This document shows, piece by piece, positions 28,548-40,900 of a stretch of 64,000 nucleotides of DNA. Every line of letters begins with the position of its first letter. The first letter of the stretch is position 1. Source of the stretch: Harmothoe impar. Taxonomy: Eukaryota; Annelida; Polychaeta; Phyllodocida; Polynoidae. Location of the stretch: the NCBI GenBank assembly GCA_947462335.1, contig OX381719.1, positions 67,755,534-67,819,533 of the forward strand. Reading direction: 5' to 3'. A program made the position numbers and the translations under genes. The notes under the pieces were generated by a model. That model did not search any database. It saw only the letters and a list, made by a program, of their open reading frames with translations, and had not been told where the DNA came from.

Positions 28548-29331
28548 TTTCATTACATTGTGGTTGGTGTGTTTTTGGCCTGGTAATATCTGATACTTGA
28601 CACCAAACCCACTGACTTCTCAATTTGTTCACATGTATATACTCATAGTAATTATATACTCAGAATAATTATATTAATATATAATATATTGATTCTATTA
28701 CTCAGATTAATATATAATATATTGTACCTTGTTCCGACAAAGGTGGACTTGAGGATAGCTGTTTGAGTGGGTGGAATTCTGTGCAGATCGAGCTCGATGT
28801 TTGCACACTCCTTGCTGTTTTCGTGCACGTAAGCCATTGTGACCCCTCGTTGCGTTGACTGATGGTGGACTGAGAGAGGGACCCTGTAACCCTTTCATAT
28901 ATATATGTCAGGCGCAGAATAGGAACCAGCCCAATTCCGGAATTACCCAGGTACAATTCCGGAACCACACAGGGCAATTCTGGAATTGTTCCCTAATTAC
29001 ATTGGGCAGTTTCAGAATTCCTAGCTATTCTACACATATAGCATTAGATATATTTGTCAATGTTGTTTGAGTATGCTGTGCCACACCTTGGAGGTGTGAA
29101 AACATTCAGTATAAGGTCCCCATACATCCCACACTTCACTGTAGGTGTGAATAAGTTGTGGCAGTAATCCCTCTGGTGTGATAAAACAATTTGAGTTCAG
29201 TTGCCTGTAACCCAACAAAGAGCTAAGCAATACTATAACATGTCTTTGTAAATACTTTTTCTACCCTACCTTTCTGTTTATGCAATGCACCAGCTTGTTT
29301 TATAAGACTTGTCATTGAGATGTTGAAGTTC
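28548..29331. other. Noncoding spacer after the recombinase, AT-rich with short repeats
   Basis: It contains two copies of attaatatataatatattg (28673-28691 and 28706-28724) and several caattccggaa-type repeats around 28930-28995 (one palindromic, aattccggaatt). It also has a small hairpin cacacct-tgg-aggtgtg near 29081-29097. No convincing gene. The equivalents are 8310-9093 and 48847-49631; the last has an extra base and poly-T change near 49115. Confidence 0.6.
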
Positions 29332-29359
29332 CGATATTGCGCAAATATCGATATTGCGC
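29332..29359. repeat. Paired cgatattgcgc motif, copy 3
   Basis: Identical to 9094-9121. Confidence 0.6.
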
Positions 29360-29375
29360 GTGACATATACGCTGT

Positions 29376-29798
29376 CTAGCAGTCGAAGATGTAGCCCTTA
29401 CGTCTCTTGTGGTTAAGCCGCGAACCGCTTCCCGTTTGAACAGATTCTCGACTTATGCGTTTCACTCCTTTTTTTTGAGGTCCTCTCTTTGGAGTTTTCT
29501 CCGTACCTATTAATCGACCTGCCAAGTTCTTCATGCTGGCGATCCCTGCTGTTGAAAGATCGCTGGCTATTACATCCTTGGCCACGCCCACACCAGCGCA
29601 CAACAGGGTTTTCCCAACGGTTTTCAAAGAAGGTGTGGCCGAGCGCATCAGCCCTAACAGAGCACCACCAAATCCGTGACCGTTCTGGAAAGCGCAGCGG
29701 CTGTCAACACAGTGGCCAAATTGAGCGTTTTAGTAAGAACTGTAACCTTCGTTGGTTGTACTTCTCAGCGTGAAGTAAGGTGGATGTGTTTTTATCAT
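29376..29798 (-). pseudogene. pVI-like protein, copy 3
   Basis: Copy of 9138-9560 with the TAA at 29730-29732. One base differs in the region (gcgcagcgg for gcgcggcgg). Confidence 0.72.
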
Positions 29799-30345
29799 GT
29801 CTCTGCGTTTTCTTGGGCGAGAGGTTCCTTTCATATCGTTCTACCGGTCTGAGATAAAGTGTCACCGTCACCTCTCCTCTTTTAAATGGTATGGGTCGAC
29901 TGGTTCTGTCTCTTAAGTAGATACCCATGTCGTCAAACTGTTGCGACTTCAAAGGGAAATAATCCAAATGGGGAAAACTGCTTGTATTGAACCCTTGTTT
30001 TTTCCGCTTCTGTTGACTGCGACGCAGCGTAGAAGAGATACGTTCACGTCATCTCCATTTTTTTAACCACCTGTTTCGATAATTTGTTATTTTCATGTCT
30101 GTTTTATCGGCGGCGCTGAGCGCTGGGGGGTTTTCTTTTTTCTCTTTGGTAGGATCTCGTGACGTTGCGTTTTTCTCATTGCTACTTACAGACCTAACCA
30201 CTCTTACACTACCTTCTCCTCCTCCTCTTCCTCCTCCTCCTCCTCCTTCTCCTCCTCCTCCTCCTCCTTCTCCTCCTTCTTCTCCATCTTCTGTCTCTGT
30301 GTTACCCATGTCTCCGTTCACCTTGGTCCAGTCCACCTTTTCCAA
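29704..30345 (-). pseudogene. Minor-capsid/penton-like C-terminus, copy 3
   Basis: Copy of 9466-10086 with the internal TGA at 30049-30051. The Gly/Glu tract is 7 residues longer, with a GEEGGE-type start. One Lys becomes Thr after 'FKRGEV'. Confidence 0.6.
30212..30291. repeat. CCT/CTT microsatellite, copy 3
   Basis: 21 bp longer than at 9974-10032, with an added tcctccttcttctccat-type segment. Confidence 0.95.
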
Positions 30346-30583
30346 GTGCCTGTAACGCTCTTTGACTACTTCGTCTTACTGTTTCTGCATTAGCCAAGTC
30401 TTGCTCCGGCTTCACCCAGTCCACTTTTAGTTGTGCCTCTAACAGAGGTTGGTTGTTTAATACTCTTGACGTCTGTTCCCAAGATATGCCTTCCCGTAGA
30501 AGAGAGATAATGAAGAAATCCTCCTTCAGTACATTACTCCATGTAGACCCGTGAAAAGCTAAATGTCTCTGCTTTTCAGGTGG
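30302..30583 (-). CDS. Unidentified ORF, copy 3 (see 10043-10324)
   Basis: Equivalent frame in unit 2's right end, with the same limits and same upstream stop. Confidence 0.33.
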   Translation of the reverse strand, partial: PPEKQRHLAFHGSTWSNVLKEDFFIISLLREGISWEQTSRVLNNQPLLEAQLKVDWVKPEQDLANAETVRRSSQRALQALGKGGLDQGERRHG

Positions 30584-31598
30584 TCAGGTGACAGCGGTGG
30601 TCTATAAAACAACGAGGAGTGAAGTCTGAAATAACGGCAAGGGGTGTGTCGTACAATTTGCTCTCTTTGTCCGAGTCTGCAGTTAGTGCTTGGTGTGAAG
30701 TGGGCTGTTCCAGGTTTTGATTCCCTTTTTTATACAGAGGGTTTCTGAACATGTCACCGGTGGGATCTTCCCGAGCCAATACATTTTTAAAGTCCGAGAA
30801 CCCCTCTGATCATTTCACTGTCTTCCTAAATCTGGCGGCGTCGTCCAATAACTTTATTATATTTATTCCACTCTCAGGAGGTTTTTCTTCACCCAACATC
30901 TTGCTCACCATGCCTTGTTCGTCCAATTTCACCAAGTCAGAGCGTCGCAGTGTGTCAAACAATTTAGTGCTCTGAGATTGATGTCTCATTGGAGCGCTGT
31001 AGAGCACTTCCAGAAGAATTCGCTCATCCGGAGTCTCGACGGGAAATGTAGCACCAGCTACTAATGATGGTATGTTGCTGTTGTTTGGGTTTGAGAGGAG
31101 AAATTGTAACCTGTTCAACAACTTCTTGTATTTAATCATTTTCTGGCCCGATTCCAAATTAGGGTCGTTCAACACAAAGTCCAACTCTCTGTAGACAAAC
31201 TTTAGCACTTTGTGTAAATACTGCGTTAGAGTGTAAACCTTGTTCAGCTTTTTTGCGGTAATAAGTCATTTTGGGTTTTGTGGTGGTGCTAGTGGTGGTG
31301 GTGGTAGTCGTAGTGGTAGTAGTTTTGGTGATGGTAGTGCTGTCCGTAATAAAGGATGGTCCCCGGTACTGGTGACGGTAGCAGTTGGTGCTTCGGTGTC
31401 GGTGGAGAATGCGGAGCGCTGTTCATGTTGAACATGAGGAGAATAATTAGTAGAAGCAAGAGCGCTACTTGTGAGAAGAAGGCCACCAACCAAAGCAGGT
31501 GCCACATCCGTAGGTCCTCGAAACTTAGAGAGAAGTCTAGGGTCGACGAGAGCCAAACGCTTATAGTGTTGCTCTTCTTCCCGGTCTGTCATCGACAT
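30576..31598 (-). pseudogene. Conserved Maverick helical protein, copy 3
   Basis: Copy of 10317-11339 with TGA codons at 31266-31268 and 30810-30812. Confidence 0.7.
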
Positions 31599-31630
31599 AG
31601 CAGTGGTGGCGACGCGGCGAAGGAGGAGCT

Positions 31631-31879
31631 CTAGACACCAAGGATGCGTTTAATAAGAGGCAAGGCCAGACCTATGAGAGCCGGAAGAATAAAATCACCC
31701 TCCTGAACCAACCTGGCTCATTTCTTTTTGATGGAAGTACTTTTCTTGGCCACCGTCCTTAACACGTCAGCACATTCTCTGAGACTTTCCAGTTGAGCCT
31801 CCGAGAGTGAAATGTTTCCCACCAGTAAATTCTGGCAGAAGTCGATCAGTGTCGTGATCAAATCGTCACATCCAGAGCT
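31631..31879 (-). pseudogene. Small Polinton protein, copy 3
   Basis: Copy of 11372-11620 with the TGA at 31718-31720. Confidence 0.66.
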
Positions 31880-32577
31880 CACAATATGTACACATGAACA
31901 AAGACGATCTGGTCGTATATAGACGGAGAGAGGACCGTATCCTTAGGTCGTCCGGTGTTGTCTGCTAGAAGTCCAGCAGAAGGTATGAGTGAGGCGGCTT
32001 TCAAGAGCTCATGGGTAAATATAATAGACAAGGTGGTCGAGTGGGACGGAAACACCTGACGAGACAGAGCCGCTATCTGTCCCATGTCACAAGGGTTCTT
32101 GAAAACGAGTATGTAGTGAGCGATCAAACTCATAGTCCGGAATTGAGGTGATTTCAGAAAGAGGTTTTGAGTGATGTATATCACACTCATGTTCCAGTGA
32201 TGCAAATACTTGGTGAATATGTCTGCTACCACTTGCTGATTCAAGCTACTTATTAAATTGTCCAATATGAAAAGAGTATGAGGTGGGAGAGGGGAAGATT
32301 CTTTTGCTTCTTCATCCCTCTCTATATCTTCTTTCTCGGGGTGTCCTTCTCTGAATTCCACTCCGTAGTCTTTTTGCATTTTTTCAAAGAGCGGTTGCCA
32401 CTCACTGTAATGGTAAAAAACTTGTTCCACAGGTGGTGTGACAAAGTTGCTAATGTCACTAATGAAGAGATCCACCAAACACAATTTTTCACAGCCTGAC
32501 GGTCCACTGATGATACAACTGAATGGTCAAGGATCGAAATCTATTTCTGTAAAAGGTTTCGTTTTTTCACGCCACAT
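31879..32577 (-). pseudogene. Packaging ATPase, copy 3
   Basis: Copy of the ATPase at 11620-12318 with the TGA at 32527-32529. No difference in the translated protein was seen. Confidence 0.9.
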
Positions 32578-32581
32578 TTCA

Positions 32582-32725
32582 ACGTAACAGCCACAGTAAC
32601 AGTAGCAGCAGCAGTAGCAGATGTAGCCGTAGCAGCAGCAGCAGAGTAGTAGCAGCAGAGTAGCAGCAGCAGCAACAGGTAACAGAGACACAGCAGTAGC
32701 AGTAGCAGTAGCGTGGTAGTAGTGT
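32582..32725. repeat. CAG/TAG triplet microsatellite, copy 3
   Basis: Same tract as 12323-12466; no length change seen. Confidence 0.9.
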
Positions 32726-33048
32726 TTCTCCGTGTTACGCTAAGTGATGAATGCTTCTGGGAAGAGAGGTGTAATGAGGTTGTTGTCCTTACATGTCACA
32801 GCCCCCTGACAATTTAAGATACTTTTTATATCTTTTTTCTTATTTAAAATTTATTTTTTTCACTCTGTTTCAAACTGTATCAGCCATGAAATTAGAATTA
32901 GCTATAATTACAAATGATTTATCATTGAGAAACTTCTTTTAATTCAATTTGAGTAAAGTCTACCGCTTTTCCCTTTTTTCCCTTTATTATAAATTAAACC
33001 TATTTCTTCAATGACCTCTGTAAAATAAACAACGGTGTTTTGACATCA

Positions 33049-33366
33049 CTAGATCAGAAAATTTATCAGGGAAAGATGTACAAGGTCAAAATAAGCAAAT
33101 TGGATGATAATCGTCAAAGAAAAATGTCTCCTTTTTTTTAGTTCATTTACGTGATAATAGATTTGATAACAGGTGACAACATTGAAACATTTAGAAAAGG
33201 AGTCGAGATCGGCAATCACACACACCCAACGAGTGGGAGGCAAAGTTACCAGCAGATAACAAACATCGCCTTCAAATTTTTTCATGGCACTTATTCTGAC
33301 CGAGTTTGAAAACTCTTTTGTTTCATGAAACGCCCAACGAATGGGTGCACTGAGAGTAGTCATCAC
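33049..33366 (-). CDS. Unidentified 105-residue ORF, copy 3
   Basis: Same sequence as 12790-13107. Confidence 0.4.
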   Translation of the reverse strand: MMTTLSAPIRWAFHETKEFSNSVRISAMKKFEGDVCYLLVTLPPTRWVCVIADLDSFSKCFNVVTCYQIYYHVNELKKRRHFSLTIIIQFAYFDLVHLSLINFLI

Positions 33367-33587
33367 ATAGTAATAGAGTAAACACTTATCTTTGAAGATA
33401 GCTTTAGGCCACGCTTTCCTACTTTCACTTTCATTTTTTTAATGAGAAAAGTGCTCTCTGCCTCAAAAGAGGCGTGATTTTGAAATATGTGATGTTTTAT
33501 AGTTTCAGACAAATAGACAGATGGACTTTTCCACATTATAGCTCGGAAATTTAGTCTAGTTTTAGCAGAAAGAAAACAAAAAGACAT
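33363..33587 (-). CDS. Unidentified 74-residue ORF, copy 3
   Basis: Equivalent of 13104-13328, with Lys for Glu at residue 9 (SAKTR) and KHH in place of KYH. Confidence 0.4.
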   Translation of the reverse strand: MSFCFLSAKTRLNFRAIMWKSPSVYLSETIKHHIFQNHASFEAESTFLIKKMKVKVGKRGLKLSSKISVYSITM

Positions 33588-33873
33588 GTTTTAAAGAGAA
33601 AAAAAGAAAGAAATTTCCTAGCGAGTGAAATAAAATAAAGCGCTCATAAAGGAAAAAGAAGTGTAAAATCGATTTAATTGGTGGTGATAGTCATGGTAGT
33701 GGTGGTGGTGCCGGCTGTGATGGTGGTTGTGACCGTTAGTGTGAGAGTGGTTGTGCCGGCAGTGGTGAGGGTCCCGTCCGTTGCTGACAGTCGAGGTGGT
33801 GATGATGGTGTTACTTGTTGTGTCCAAGAAGAGAGCTAAGCTGTGATCTACTTTTCCAAGAGAACAGATCGGT

Positions 33874-33881
33874 CTTTTATA
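33874..33881 (-). promoter_or_regulatory. Minus-strand TATA box, copy 3
   Basis: Same TATAAAAG element and leader as at 13615-13622. Confidence 0.6.
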
Positions 33882-34725
33882 CACCTGAGAAGAGAGCTTA
33901 TTTCATTTGAAGCTGGATCCTTTTCACCCCAGGGTCACCACCCCGCATAATGGCTTATCTACAGAGGTAATTAAAGCCAATGAAAAAATGGGGTGTCGTG
34001 CGTCATTGTAACGGTAGGGTGCCATGCATGTAAGCTCTCTTTTCTTTATTATAAGTGAAGCCCTGATGGAGGAGGGGGGCACTCCCTATGTTTGCTATAG
34101 TAACCAGGTGTGAACATCGATCACCTCAAATTTTAGACACTTATCACAAAGGAAAAATTTAACAAAATAGCAGCCTTATAACCGCAAATTGAGCAAAATA
34201 AAACAGCCTAATCAATAGAGACCACAATAGAAAATGTCCTTATTGAAACTGTCCAAGGATTCTGGCTATTAATAATGGACAAGGCGATGAGTGGACTTGG
34301 GCCAGTATAAATAAATGGCCTATTTATTAAATAAGAAAAAAAAAACAAGAGGAAAAAAAAACACACACATAAGCAGATAAGCAATGTCTAAGCACAAGCA
34401 CAGCCGATAGCTGTTAGTGAAGCCAAGCAAGCGAGTAACATGGTAACCTAGCAACCAGCTGAGTGATACCTCAAATCTCCACTAGGTGGGGGTGCAGTGG
34501 CAGTACCTACCCACAGTCTGTTAGTTCATGCAGCTACCACACGGTGTCCTGGCGGTGCTGGTTGGGTATAAAAACATCTCATATCAATGCCCGAAACAAT
34601 GGGTTGTTTCTACCTATAAACAAATGTTCAAATAAACACAAAATGTAAACATAAACCTACCCTAATCTGCAAGAAATATAAAAGATCTGTGTTTAATGTT
34701 GAGAAATGGAAAACTAGTAAATTAA

Positions 34726-35827
34726 CCCTTATCATACTACGTTAAAAAAATCCTGTTTAATACTACCTGGGGTCCAACTGGACCCCAGACTAAAAAAAGT
34801 TCCTACACAATGATGGGTAAAGATACAAACTTCATCTTTTGTATGTTCATTCTCTAGGACATTAGGCATCTTCACAAGTAGTAATTATGTTATTATCATC
34901 AGGTTTGATATGTCTGTGTAAAACTTAATTCCTAGGAGAAAAAAAATGAAAAAATGATAAATAGTTGTCAATCTAAAAGTATATTGACTAAATGTGTTAT
35001 TTTTGGTTAATATGGTAGATACCCTTTATATCGACATGCCTACCAAATTTATGGAAAAAGCCTGGGTCTTTTTTTCCATAAAACGACAAAATGTGTCATT
35101 TCGGGTGGGGTCTAGACAGATCCCAGCACTGTGTTAGACCTTATTCCTGCAGCAGAGAAACCACTTAAATGGCTGTGATGCTGTATTTGGCCTCCAGAAG
35201 TTCAAACTTGACAACTTGTACTTGAATAAAAGTCTTTACTATGTGAGGGATACATATTTTAATCAGATTTCATACATTTTCAGTAGATCATAGAAGACAG
35301 ATGTATAGGATCTCATCTAGCCTTTTTTGTTCTGTGCAGAATGTTCTTCTAACCTAATCCCAAGTGTTTTCCCTACATATTGACACCTTCAGGGGCCCAA
35401 CAAAAGTAAATAGAATGGTGCAAGTATCAACATTTGTCTGAGGATGTCAATATAATGCATGGAGATCTGACATCATCACATATCACCTATTGTGACATAA
35501 ATGACACTAAATGGTTGTCTACAATTAGGTTTGTGGTGTAATCAAAATAAAATGCAAAGCAGGGGACCCTTTGTCCATGTTCTATTAGAGCCAAAGTATA
35601 TATTCTTTTATAATGGATTTGACTGGGGTCCAAGTGGACCCAGAGGATTATTGTTCTGAGCAAATTAATTCCTGGGGATCTGCACATGATATTCAGGCAT
35701 TTTGAATAAAACTATATTTGTGACAATTACATAAATTTTGGTGAAGTTCAGAACACTACTTCTATGTTTTTTTTACAAGAAAGTACATGCCTGGGGTACG
35801 GTTGGACCCCAGGTAGTAAGATAAGGG
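34726..35827. mobile_element. Non-autonomous piggyBac-like element, copy 3
   Basis: As 14467-15568, with TTAA at 34722-34725 and 35828-35831. Confidence 0.82.
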
Positions 35828-36111
35828 TTAAGTTGTCATTTGAGAGTCTTTTTCAGTAATTCCACCTTAAAAGTACCAATAAATCGCTCCTTTTCAATAG
35901 TTTATAGTGAGCCTTTTTTTCAACGTTTTTTTAAGACCCCTTTTTTTTCACTTGTGGCAGCTGAATTCTCTGAGGTCATCCTGCAGTGTAAGGCAGGTAA
36001 GTGAAATATGTCATACACCCCCTGAGCGCTGACCCTGCTGACAACAGGATTAGCTCCCTTTCAACCCTTTCGAGTTGAGACGGCTGTAAAGAGGTTTATC
36101 TCAGGAAACAC

Positions 36112-36119
36112 TATATAAG
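36112..36119 (+). promoter_or_regulatory. Plus-strand TATA box, copy 3
   Basis: As 15853-15860. One base upstream differs (gaggtttatc for gaggcttatc). Confidence 0.72.
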
Positions 36120-36230
36120 AGCGAGAGTGAACACCGGTTTCATTCACACTCATCTACTACTACCACGACGACGACCGCCCTCACCACCACAACCACCACC
36201 CCCACCACCACCACCACTACAACAACCAAC

Positions 36231-36627
36231 ATGATGATACAAGCACAGTCAGTGCGACAGTCTGCTGTAGAAGCCGCTGCTATAGAAGATAGGCCTGAAG
36301 TGACTGCTGCTGCCGCCGCTTCTGCTTCACAAGCTTTGACTACAGCTAATCTTGCTGGAAATGTTGCTACTGCTGCTGGCTGCTGCTGCTGCTGCTGTTG
36401 CTACGGATACTGATGCTACTGCTACTGATGCTGCTGCTGTCCAAGACACACCATCCTCACCCGTGGAACAAGAAAATGGAGTATGCACCTTCACATACAA
36501 AATGATCCATGTAGAGGGTATGGAATTACCATCTCATAACATGGGAGCCTTCTACATGCAAGTACCCTTAGACCTCGGTCTTCATGTCGGTCTAACTAGA
36601 GAAAACACTATCCTGTATGTATGTTAG
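36231..36627 (+). pseudogene. Ala-rich frameshifted gene, copy 3
   Basis: As 15972-16368, with the same frameshift. Confidence 0.55.
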
Positions 36628-36661
36628 CAACGGTGAGCTATCATTATTGTTATTATTACAA

Positions 36662-36702
36662 GTGAGGGCGCAAACAGATTACATCTGTTTGCTAGGCCTC
36701 AC
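36662..36702. other. Hairpin, copy 3
   Basis: As 16403-16443. Confidence 0.75.
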
Positions 36703-37026
36703 TCGTTTGAGAAGACACTGGATTTACTATTTTGGAAGGGGTTGTGTCAGCTTTGGGCCTTGTTGAAATGAAGAGAAGGGTGTTGACTTGAAGAGGGTTG
36801 TGACTAGGTTGTCTCAGCAAGATAAAAGTAAATATTTATCATGAATATTTATACAAATAAGTTGAATATGAATGATACAGTACTATGCATGTTTTAAATA
36901 CAAAACCAAGACTTCAATGCAGGAGTAAACAAGGATGATACAGTACCAAATGTCACCCCCCTCCCAAGTATAAAAAACGCAAATGAACTGGGAATAGATT
37001 TTTATATTACTTCAAGGTCTTTTTTT

Positions 37027-37417
37027 CATTGAGTTTGAGTTTGAGTTTAAATAGTCTTTATTTTCACTTTTCATAATAACAATTACAACTGTCTTGTCCT
37101 TTTCAATGTAGTGAAAAGTCAGGCAGGCTGCTTTTAGGATTATACATCCCATTTATGGCAGCAACCTTTAACCTTTAAATGTATTTTAATGCTGCTCATG
37201 TACATAAGTATTAGTACAAAAATAGCTTATGACTAGAAAATATATAATATCAATTTCTTGGCCATCTTAGATTCCTGGTGCAAGAAATGTTTACACTAAC
37301 CTTTATTTGTGGTTTGGCGAAAATAATAACTCACATTACAAGCTACTCTGGTGGCAATTATTAAGAAATTGCGACGAGAGGATATTATCACTACTTCCTT
37401 ATTGGAAGGTAATGGGG
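37027..37417 (-). mobile_element. 3' end of LINE, left piece, copy 3
   Basis: As 16768-17158, with three base differences in the region 37187-37298. Confidence 0.58.
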
Positions 37418-37977
37418 TGTTGTAACATAACAACAATGAGAATAAATGTAATAACCAGGTTCTTTTATTCTGTCCAAGCCAACTCCCACTCCTGCCCTCT
37501 GCTCAGGGTCTCTCACACTCTGGGCCTCACATCTCCCTGGCCTCCAGCCACCAGGCCTCCTCCTGCCCACCCCAGCCCTCTGGTCCCGTCGCTGACTCCG
37601 TCCCTCTGAGTCTCTGGCCGTGTGATCGAAGTCTCAGTGACTACCCTCTCGTGGTGCCTTGTGCACCACATATATGCACCTATTTCTCCCGGGCTGGAGG
37701 GAGCGCCGGGAGCCGGTGGCCGTTACCTCATACACCGAAATAGCCATACTCTCTTCCGAGTGGTCCAAACCGACATCACGTCACATGCATTCTCCAATCA
37801 CATACAATCACACCACATCGGACCACATCCACCCTCCCATACCCCCGTCTGGAACCAATTCCAAGAAGCTAGAAGGGGAGGGTGGTGGAAGAAGCAATCG
37901 ACGCAAACTATAGATTAAATACAATTACATAGTGAATAATAATATAATTAACAATGGCCATACATGGTTATATTACA
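37418..37977 (-). repeat. 3' LTR, copy 3
   Basis: Carries the c variant typical of this position (37690). Confidence 0.88.
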
Positions 37978-40900
37978 TCCCTCCCCTTTTTGAAAAGTTT
38001 TTCTCCTGAAAAACAACACTGTTAGAACACACCAATACAACTGTAATGCATGCTCATCAGCAGTGAAGCATTAACCGTCAAATAAGAATAAAAATAAACA
38101 TAACAAAATCTCAGTACTACAACTTCTACTACACCACACATCATAATACATTACTATCCTGTAAAGCTTAATCAGCTTATTCATTGACAGGCTAGAAATA
38201 TTTATGAATTATCTCAAAACACCTCTACATACAATCTCAACATCTCGATACCATTATTCCTCTCCCAGAACCCTACATCTCATAACATATTACTCTTCTG
38301 CACAGCTTATCAGCTTATTTTAGCAGTTAAGCAAAAGTTATAGATACACTAGAATCCCCTTTATCACATCTACTTCTCATTTCCCTTCCTAACACATCTT
38401 GTAACACATCACCCTTCTGCTAAGCTAATCAGCTTATTTTCATTAGCAGTTAAGCAATAGATATACTAAAACACTAAAATAAGATTTCTCACCTCTACCC
38501 CATATCTCATTTTCTACCCCACCTAATAATAACAATTACCTTCATGCAAAGCTCATCAGCTTATTCATTGGCAATTAGATAATTGTTACAGATACAGCAA
38601 AATTCAACACCTCACCAGTACTCATCTTTTCACTTCCTACTATATCTCATAACACATTACCTTCATGCAAAGCTCATCAGCTTATTCATTGGCAATTAAA
38701 TAACTGTTATAGATATAATAGAATTCAACTCCTCACCTCTACTTCTAACCTAACTTCAAACATTAGAATCTACTTCTAATCCCACTTCACATTACATCAT
38801 ATCATTTACCAAGCATAGCTTATCAGCATGTTGCTCAGCAGTCAACTAATAATTCCATATAACATTGTTTCCAACTCTCATGTCCCACCCCTGAAATACC
38901 AGTAATTGTGCATGTGAATATATATGTAACTGCTGTAAACCATATACAGCAAAACAAATGCAGGTAAATATAAATGGTTACATGTTAGTAAATATCCAAT
39001 TACTGCAAACTGTATAGCACTTACAGTAAAGAATATGCAAGTAAATATAAGGGGTTATAAAAGAAATAGATAGGCAAGCTATATAATGTGCAAAGAATAT
39101 AGCGAGAGTCCAAAACAAATGTTATTATACCATCACCACTAGCTACCTCGTTGTAGTCCTGTATGAATACAGTCATTGGTGCTAGACAGATCAAATACGG
39201 TCGATGGTGCTAGATAAATCAAACACAGTCCTTGGTCCTAGATCAATCAAACACAGTTCTTGGTCCTAGGTGAATCAAACATAGTTCTTGGTCCTAGGTG
39301 AATCAAACATAGTTCTTGGTCCTGCAGGGTTAAGTCATATATACGTTGAGATTTAGCAGTGCCAGTAAAATAAAGTTATTTTTCAAGGGAGCAACAAATG
39401 AGGCATTAAACATGAGGAGGTATTGTACTATGAAGAATGTTCCTTTTGATGATTAGTGTTCATATAATTCAGTACTGTTAATTCCTTGTGTAGTTTATGG
39501 GGTCCTTTTTTATGTTGTTCGCATTTTGATGAAATATCAGAATACATTTACCATGAATAACATATATAATATTAATGCTAGCAAAATATATTAAATATGA
39601 TCTCCTACAATGACCAATCCATCAATCTTGCATATCAAACCATTTTCATTGCTATCAGCCAATCACTTGTTTACACAACATGTAACTGCATCAACAACAA
39701 ACTCTAGTAAACTCACAGTATCTCAGCTAACATCACACTTTGAACCTTCAGATTGCACAACTAAATATAGAAAAATTCAAATATAACACTACACAAATGC
39801 TAATGCTGTACCAATACACTGTACAAAGCTTTATACTATATAAAATGGCAGGCTATTCTAAATACAAACACTCTATACTCTAAACTTTATACGAATGCTA
39901 ACTATATCCTTAACTCTAAGAGTACATGTTAAACTTTATAACACCAGTGGTCTCAAACCACTGCCATTAATCCACAACCCCACAACTCATTGCTGTACTC
40001 ACTCTATTTGCAATATCAAAATAAGTCAAATAATTCACTGATCTCTCATTACCTTAACTCATCCAGTCTTCCGACATATAATAATCTCTATGTCATTTGT
40101 CCCCTAGTCTCCCCTGACTACCCTCTCCCACCTTATCATCTTCATCTGATTCTATGATTTTCCCAATTAAAAAAAAAAAAAGCACAAAAAAAAAACAAGA
40201 AAAAACAAAAAAAAACATTGGCACAAATAGATCTCAACTTTCGATACTAAAACCAAAATGTTAAAGACAGTGAAGTCCAGGGTCAATGCCCAATTTCCAT
40301 ATACTACTCACAATACACCTGTCCAAAAAGTACAAACAAAGTTCCCTTTTCCATACTTCTCAATAATCACTTGCCTGTATCAACATCTCCTATGTTCTGA
40401 AACTCAGCTCACTTCTCTTATACTACTCACACCCCAGGCAATAAAAATGCAGGTAACTGGACACCTGACATAATTTACACCTGAATGGCTGACACACCTG
40501 TAATTTGAATGTCTAACATCCCAACACCTTACATCTGAACACACAACACTTGCACATCTGTCACACCTACACACATCTATACACACCTGTACATACCTGC
40601 ACATACCTATACACACCTGCATATACCTGTACAATCATACCTATACCTGCTCACACCTGTATACACCTGCAAACATATACCTGTACCTACACACCCCTGC
40701 ACGCACCCATACACACCTGTACATTCCTGCACACACCTACACACCTATATATACCTGTAAAATCATACCTATACCTTGTCACACCTGTATACATATACCT
40801 GTACCTACACACCCCTGCACGCACCCATACACACCTGTACATTCCTGCACACACCTACACACCTATGCACATCTGTCATACCTATACCTACACCTATCAA

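Larger units (their letters stand above)
24407..28640 (+). mobile_element. DIRS-order tyrosine-recombinase retrotransposon
   Basis: Promoter, Gag, RT/RNase H and tyrosine recombinase in this order identify a YR retrotransposon (DIRS/Ngaro group). No integrase, protease or methyltransferase domain is seen. I could not find matching terminal repeats at the two edges, so the limits are approximate and the right end may be lost. It abuts the LINE fragment on the left. Confidence 0.85.
10652..30910. repeat. Tandem macro-repeat unit 2 (full length, 20,259 bp)
   Basis: The first full-length copy. It contains the Polinton remnant, piggyBac-like element, short plus-strand gene, LINE fragments split by an LTR element, the DIRS-type retrotransposon and a spacer. 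It resembles unit 1 more than units 3 and 4 at several variant sites, for example gtcgaagg near 13992 and agagctaatttc near 13635. It carries 15 copies of the 20-bp minisatellite where units 3 and 4 carry 17. Confidence 0.97.
29332..33884 (-). mobile_element. Polinton remnant, copy 3
   Basis: Same content and same broken positions as 9094-13625, with a longer CCT microsatellite at about 30212-30291. Confidence 0.8.
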